Assembly: GCA_900546785.1 (NCBI GenBank)
Contig: URED01000043.1
Span: 1-17,958, forward strand
Origin: an uncultured Oscillospiraceae bacterium
GTDB lineage: Bacteria; Bacillota; Clostridia; Oscillospirales; Acutalibacteraceae
Direction: 5' to 3'
Length of the DNA: 17,958 nucleotides
Positions 14,358 through 17,958 of the stretch are shown in pieces; positions within the stretch are counted from its first letter, which is position 1; the number at the start of each line of letters is the position of its first letter. The notes under the pieces were generated by a model. The model had not been told where the DNA came from, did no database searches, and saw only the letters and a list, made by a program, of their open reading frames with translations. Made by a program: the position numbers and the translations under genes.

Positions 14358-14403
14358 TTCATCACTTCCATTAAAAGTATTGCCTAAATCTGTTAACTAA
14401 AAG

Positions 14404-14432
14404 ATTATATCAAAAATGCAAAGGATATTCAA
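14404..14432 (-). promoter_or_regulatory. Sigma-A promoter of the ABC transporter unit
   Basis: TTGAAT (14427-14432), a 17-bp spacer and a perfect TATAAT (14404-14409) on the minus strand. It predicts a short leader of about 40 nt before the permease ATG. Confidence 0.85.
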
Positions 14433-14472
14433 TAGAAATATAGGATCGGCAACAGAATCGCCGCCAAAAAAT

Positions 14473-14518
14473 AAAACTTCCCATAATGCAGCTTCGTTGC
14501 CGCACCGTGGGAAGTTTT
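14473..14518 (-). terminator. Terminator after the glycosyltransferase gene
   Basis: An 11-bp outer stem AAAACTTCCCA/TGGGAAGTTTT encloses a second stem TGCGGC/GCTGCA. The minus strand then reads TATTTTTT. It begins 5 nt after the stop codon. The A-rich 5' arm and T-rich 3' arm suggest it may work in both directions. Confidence 0.85.
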
Positions 14519-14523
14519 GTTTT

Positions 14524-17004
14524 CTATCTTTTCAAAAGCTTTTTGGCAAGCCGCTTCAGCCTTACGGGCAAGAACATGATTATTTTGCCCAGCTTAAAGG
14601 TCTCTGAGCGGCGAAGCGATTTAATTTGCTTTTTCAGCTTGGCGTTTTCCTTTTTGAGCGCTTTTATCTCTAAGCCTCTTTCAAACTTTTCATCATAGGT
14701 GATTTTCAGCTTGGCGTAGATTTCGTTTTTCTCTCTGCGCACATTCTCTCTTTTAGCCGCCAATTCATCGATCTGCTTTTGCATAGAGGCTCTGAGTTTA
14801 TTCTTTCCTATCTGCTGATACAGGCTTATGAACTCATACGCCGTACGTTCGCCGGCCGGCAGTTCAAGCAGACGCACACCGGTGCCGATACCGTCAAAAA
14901 AGAGCTTCCATTCTTCTGCGATATTGATTTTTTTCATATCCTCTATCTGCTGCTTGCCCTCTTTTCCGAGGCGCGTAATTTCATTCGGATCTTTCAGTAA
15001 GCGAACGACTTCCTTTGCCAGAATATCCACGCGCTTTTGCTGAACGGGAATAATCCCGCGCCCGTCCTGCATAAAGATAAGCCATGGCATATCATAGGAT
15101 ACGATGGGCAGTTCGTGCGACATGGCCTCGCAGAAGGTGAGCGAAAAGCCCTCATATTCCGAGGTGGAAACACAGATGTTTGCCTTTTGATAATACGTCT
15201 CCACATCTTTGGTAAAGCCGGTCAGAATTACATTGTTTTGCAGATCGGATTCATAGATGGAATCCTGAAGGTGCTTGAACATCTCGCTTTCTCCGGCGCC
15301 GACCATATACAACTTGGCGTTCGGAATTTCCTTGATAACATAAGACATCATTGTAACCGCGTCAAACGGCTGCTTTTCCACAGAGATCCTGCCGACCCAG
15401 ACAAGCGCATTTTCCTCCTTAGACACGTCTGCGGCAGCGGGCAAAGTTTCAGAAAAGGTTATGGGATTTGCAATACATTTTGTATATTCCGAAAAGGCGC
15501 TTACAATTCTTTCGTCACATTTGGACAGTGTTACAACACCATCGCAGATTCGATAAATATACGTCAGCGTAAGGGCGCTTTCCGAGGGATACTGATACGG
15601 CAGGCAGCAAAAAGAATGGCAATGCATAATATATGCCGGCTTTGTTTTAAAGCCTTTTACACACATCATATCCCACAGAGCGCAGGGAGAATTCCACATA
15701 CTGTTGACAACGATATCCACATCAAATCGCTCAAGTATATCCTCCCACGCCTCATAGCGTGCCCTGTATTTCTCCTTAACACACTCCAGGTGGCTTGGCA
15801 GAAACGCCCTTTTAACATTACTGTTCAGCGGATATTCATGCCGGTTAGGCTCGCCGTCTGTTATCAAAACAACATTATAAAGCTCTTCCCCGTCTTCATT
15901 TTTGAGCGAGGACCACATATTGCACAGCGTTGCTACAACGCGCTGGGCGCCGCCGTTATATATTGAATGATAATACGCCGCAATGGTCAGCTTTTTACCG
16001 GCGTCCCGCTTGATATGCCTGAAATAATCAAAATCCACGATCTTCTCCGCAACAGAGCAGCGGCTGAACCAACGCCTTTCCGCCAAATTGCAGATCACCT
16101 CTTCAAGGCCCCAAGCATCTACCAGCTTAGTAAAGCCTTCCGAAAACAGCTCCGGTCTTAAAAGATCGAGCCATTTGCCCACGCATTCGCCAAGAAAATG
16201 CTGATATATCTTTTTTAAAACATCGGCATATTCATCAAGCTTATTGTGCGCGGATAAAAATCTTTTGATCGCATTGTATATCTTGCATTCGGAAAGCAGG
16301 GACTCAAACTTTTCCATAGAAAGATACTGCCCGCCGGTAACGCCGATTCCGAAATTATAATTATAAAGTTTATCCTCAATGCCGGAAAACGATTTTGAAA
16401 AATAGGCGATTATGAAAAAAGCATAAAGATCCTGCGCCTTGGGAAAATTGCCGTCTTCCACACAGGAAAAAGCCCTGCGGCAGATATCGCCGTTATATAT
16501 TTTATTCCACAAGCTAAAACGAAATTTATTTTCATCCCAGCAGCATCGGATAAGATCGGCGTCTTCTAACGTTTCAAGGCAGGGATCTACCAGCCTTTGG
16601 TTACTTTTGATTCTGCCTTCCGAAAAACCGCCGCGGTTAACGATATTGACTCCGAAATTTAAAATATCCGTTTTCTTTTCTTCTATTGCGTTATATGCGG
16701 TTTCACAGGCGTTCAATTCAAAAAAATCATCGCCGTCCGCGAACATGATATATTTACCGCGGGACGCCGCTGCACCGTCTTTTCTTGCCTGCGAAGTGCC
16801 CAAATTTTTTTCGTGAAGGACAAGGATGATCCTTTTATCTTTTTCGGCATATTCTTTTAATATTTCTCTGCTGCCGTCCTGCGAAAAATCATCAACACAA
16901 ATGATCTCTATATCCTTCAAAGTTTGATTGACCAAGCTGTTAAGACAATTCCTAAGCTCTTTTTTCACATTATATACAGGCACGATCACAGACACCTTTG
17001 CCAT
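14524..17004 (-). CDS. Two-domain glycosyltransferase (GT2 + GT4) with C-terminal coiled coil
   Basis: An 826-residue cytoplasmic or membrane-peripheral enzyme. The N-terminal GT2 (GT-A) domain (1 to about 110) opens VSVIVPVYNVKKELRNCL and has IICVDDFS (34-41) and the metal-binding FADGDD (88-93). A helical linker (about 110-335) leads to a GT4 (GT-B) domain (about 338-705) with YNGGAQRVV (349-357), VWVGRISVEKQP (535-546) and the EX7E motif E618/E626 in YEGFSLTFCEAM. A charged coiled coil (about 739-798) is followed by a basic tail (FLPVRLKRLAKKLLKR), a possible membrane contact. No transmembrane segment. The start ATG at 17004 has GGGAGGG 7 nt upstream. It has its own promoter and terminator. 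Such proteins build wall or capsule polysaccharide or glycosylate surface proteins; which applies is inference. Confidence 0.92.
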   Translation of the reverse strand: MAKVSVIVPVYNVKKELRNCLNSLVNQTLKDIEIICVDDFSQDGSREILKEYAEKDKRIILVLHEKNLGTSQARKDGAAASRGKYIMFADGDDFFELNACETAYNAIEEKKTDILNFGVNIVNRGGFSEGRIKSNQRLVDPCLETLEDADLIRCCWDENKFRFSLWNKIYNGDICRRAFSCVEDGNFPKAQDLYAFFIIAYFSKSFSGIEDKLYNYNFGIGVTGGQYLSMEKFESLLSECKIYNAIKRFLSAHNKLDEYADVLKKIYQHFLGECVGKWLDLLRPELFSEGFTKLVDAWGLEEVICNLAERRWFSRCSVAEKIVDFDYFRHIKRDAGKKLTIAAYYHSIYNGGAQRVVATLCNMWSSLKNEDGEELYNVVLITDGEPNRHEYPLNSNVKRAFLPSHLECVKEKYRARYEAWEDILERFDVDIVVNSMWNSPCALWDMMCVKGFKTKPAYIMHCHSFCCLPYQYPSESALTLTYIYRICDGVVTLSKCDERIVSAFSEYTKCIANPITFSETLPAAADVSKEENALVWVGRISVEKQPFDAVTMMSYVIKEIPNAKLYMVGAGESEMFKHLQDSIYESDLQNNVILTGFTKDVETYYQKANICVSTSEYEGFSLTFCEAMSHELPIVSYDMPWLIFMQDGRGIIPVQQKRVDILAKEVVRLLKDPNEITRLGKEGKQQIEDMKKINIAEEWKLFFDGIGTGVRLLELPAGERTAYEFISLYQQIGKNKLRASMQKQIDELAAKRENVRREKNEIYAKLKITYDEKFERGLEIKALKKENAKLKKQIKSLRRSETFKLGKIIMFLPVRLKRLAKKLLKR

Positions 17005-17037
17005 ATAATGCCCTCCCCGATTCTACACAAAATAATT

Positions 17038-17058
17038 GCTGAAACAAACGATTTCAGC
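17038..17058 (-). promoter_or_regulatory. Leader hairpin upstream of the glycosyltransferase
   Basis: GCTGAAA and TTTCAGC form a perfect 7-bp stem with a 7-nt loop in the ~90-nt leader between promoter and ribosome binding site. No T tract. It could be an mRNA structure or a protein site. Confidence 0.5.
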
Positions 17059-17100
17059 ATTCATCAAGCACGCAAATGTAATTATTGAAATATTATGAAT

Positions 17101-17129
17101 ATTATATACTAAAATTCTACAATTTGCAA
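17101..17129 (-). promoter_or_regulatory. Sigma-A promoter of the glycosyltransferase gene
   Basis: TTGCAA (17124-17129), a 17-bp spacer and a perfect TATAAT (17101-17106) on the minus strand. Confidence 0.85.
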
Positions 17130-17270
17130 CCGTATCACAGCTTTTGTCATTAAAAGTAATAATTTGTTACATGATACGCCGCAAATTCACATAAATCGCC
17201 TTACGCGATTGCCCCGCAGCACAGATAAAGTTTTGCACGGCTTTTTTCAAAAAAAGCGAATTAAAAAACG
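17130..17270. other. Intergenic spacer without a recognised gene
   Basis: Between the glycosyltransferase promoter and the surface-protein terminator there is no supported ORF. Small inverted repeats are present: AATCGC/GCGATT (about 17194-17210) and the palindrome-like GCTTTTTT-C-AAAAAAAGC (17240-17257), of unknown role. Confidence 0.5.
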
Positions 17271-17307
17271 CATAAAAAATCCGGTGTAAGAATAACTTAC
17301 ACCGGAT
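17271..17307 (-). terminator. Terminator of the right-edge surface-protein gene
   Basis: A perfect 12-bp stem ATCCGGTGTAAG/CTTACACCGGAT with a 5-nt loop, followed on the minus strand by TTTTTTAT. It begins 12 nt after the stop codon. Confidence 0.93.
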
Positions 17308-17319
17308 GAATCATTTTAC

Positions 17320-17958
17320 TTATTTATTTAAGCTTTTCTTTTTTCTGCTTACTGTAAGCACAACAACTACCGTAGCAGCCGCGCCGATAACGGCAAAGAT
17401 TACAAGACCTGTTTCAAGACCTGTCTTCGGGCTCTTGGTATCCGTATTGCTGCTTGTTGAACCATTGCTTGATGAGGTTGTGGTTTCAGTAGTTTCCGTT
17501 TCTTCTGCCGCAAGCTTCGGAATAACCTCGGATTCCTTTTCGCCGCAGACTGAGCATACGCGCTCTCTGAGGCCTTCCTCAGTTTCCGTTGCTTCCTTTA
17601 CAACCGTCCACGCGCCGTACTGATGGCCTGTTGCAGGGATAACTTCCGTATACTCTACGCCGCATACCGTGCAGGTGGTTGTTCTTACACCATCTTCCGT
17701 GCAGGTTGCTGGCGTTGTGATCTCCCATTCACCTGCCGTATGGCCTGTTGCCGGTACAGGTTCGGTAAATCTTACGCCGCATTCTTCGCAAAACGCTTCA
17801 CGCTCGCCCGCTTCTGTGCAGGTGGGCTCAATCGTGGTCGTCCACTCGCCGAGGGTATGACCGGTTGCAGGGATGGCTCTTGTAGCGATCTGATCGCCGC
17901 ATACGGTACATCTCTGCTCTTCCAAGCCCTCGTCTGTGCAAGTGGGAGCTGTTACTTC
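17320..17958 (-). CDS. Wall-anchored surface protein with Cys-rich repeats (3' part only)
   Basis: The frame is open to the right window edge, so only the last 212 residues are visible and the true start lies outside; the TTG at 17925 is internal. Four repeats of about 39-40 residues each carry a CxxCG pair followed by an IP-type block (IPATGH or VPATGH in the first three, IPKLA in the last), a Trp, and in the first three a TCT block. A Glu/Thr/Ser-rich spacer (about 140-164, numbered from 17925) leads to a sortase-type signal: SPKTG (165-169), a hydrophobic segment (172-193) and RKKK (194-197). SPKTG resembles the (S/P)PxTG signals of clostridial sortases. Covalent wall anchoring is therefore likely. 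The Cys pairs could bind metal or form disulfides; function is unknown. Confidence 0.88.
   Translation of the reverse strand, partial: EVTAPTCTDEGLEEQRCTVCGDQIATRAIPATGHTLGEWTTTIEPTCTEAGEREAFCEECGVRFTEPVPATGHTAGEWEITTPATCTEDGVRTTTCTVCGVEYTEVIPATGHQYGAWTVVKEATETEEGLRERVCSVCGEKESEVIPKLAAEETETTETTTSSSNGSTSSNTDTKSPKTGLETGLVIFAVIGAAATVVVVLTVSRKKKSLNK
17518..17958 (-). repeat. Tandem repeat array inside the surface-protein gene
   Basis: Four in-frame copies encode the pattern TCTxxGxxxxxCxxCG...IPATGHxxGxW. Spacing between copies is 40, 39 and 39 residues. The last copy is degenerate: TCT is TET, removing its first Cys, and IPATGH becomes IPKLA. The first copy is cut by the window edge region, so more copies may lie outside. 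Confidence 0.85.

Noticed and set aside
13299..14387. 362-codon plus-strand ORF opposite the ABC genes
   Set aside because: It is antisense to a clearly recognisable ATPase and permease, has no recognisable domain, and its His/Lys/Gln-rich composition is typical of a reverse-frame shadow.
15037..15966. 309-codon plus-strand ORF
   Set aside because: Lies entirely opposite the GT4 half of the glycosyltransferase and has no coherent domain.
17518..17958. CRISPR array
   Set aside because: The repeats are in-frame, protein-coding, ~117-120 bp in period and diverged at DNA level; no short identical direct repeats with unique spacers.

Overview
The window looks like a Gram-positive Firmicute chromosome, most likely a gut-type clostridium. 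Signs are the rimP-nusA-rnpM-ylxQ-infB-rbfA-DHH-truB-ribF gene order, Shine-Dalgarno sequences such as AAGGAGG, canonical TTGnnn-N17-TATAAT promoters, an SPKTG sortase-type wall anchor, and an ABC permease/ATPase pair of a kind common in Firmicutes. Every gene I can support lies on the minus strand, so the layout is read from right (17958) to left (1).

Right edge: the 3' part of a wall-anchored surface protein with four Cys-containing ~39-residue repeats, closed by a strong terminator. Next comes a monocistronic gene for an 826-residue two-domain (GT2 + GT4) glycosyltransferase, with its own promoter and terminator. Then a promoter drives an ABC permease, its ATPase and a hexapeptide-repeat O-acetyltransferase, with no adjacent substrate-binding protein. 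A single gene for hexameric glutamate dehydrogenase (gdhA) follows.

Centre and left: a clear promoter and a leader hairpin precede the transcription/translation operon rimP, nusA, rnpM (ylxR), ylxQ, infB, rbfA, DHH phosphoesterase (nrnA-like), truB and ribF, extended by a HAD hydrolase and a stand-alone CinA C-terminal domain. Its genes mostly overlap or abut, often as ATGA stop/start overlaps, so translational coupling is likely. A tRNA-Thr(CGU)/tRNA-Val(GAC) pair follows with a consensus promoter and an intrinsic terminator.

Left edge: a long structured leader of about 245 nt precedes a second secreted protein. Its reading frame is broken by an apparent single-base deletion, and the displaced frame encodes a CxxCG...IPALG motif like the repeats of the right-edge protein. 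The window is therefore mostly conserved housekeeping DNA between two related surface-protein genes.

I did not find a clear new biological system. The points most worth checking are the structured leader with a possible loop-loop contact (880-1124), the frameshifted surface gene, the transporter without an adjacent binding protein, and the fused glycosyltransferase next to a wall-anchored protein.
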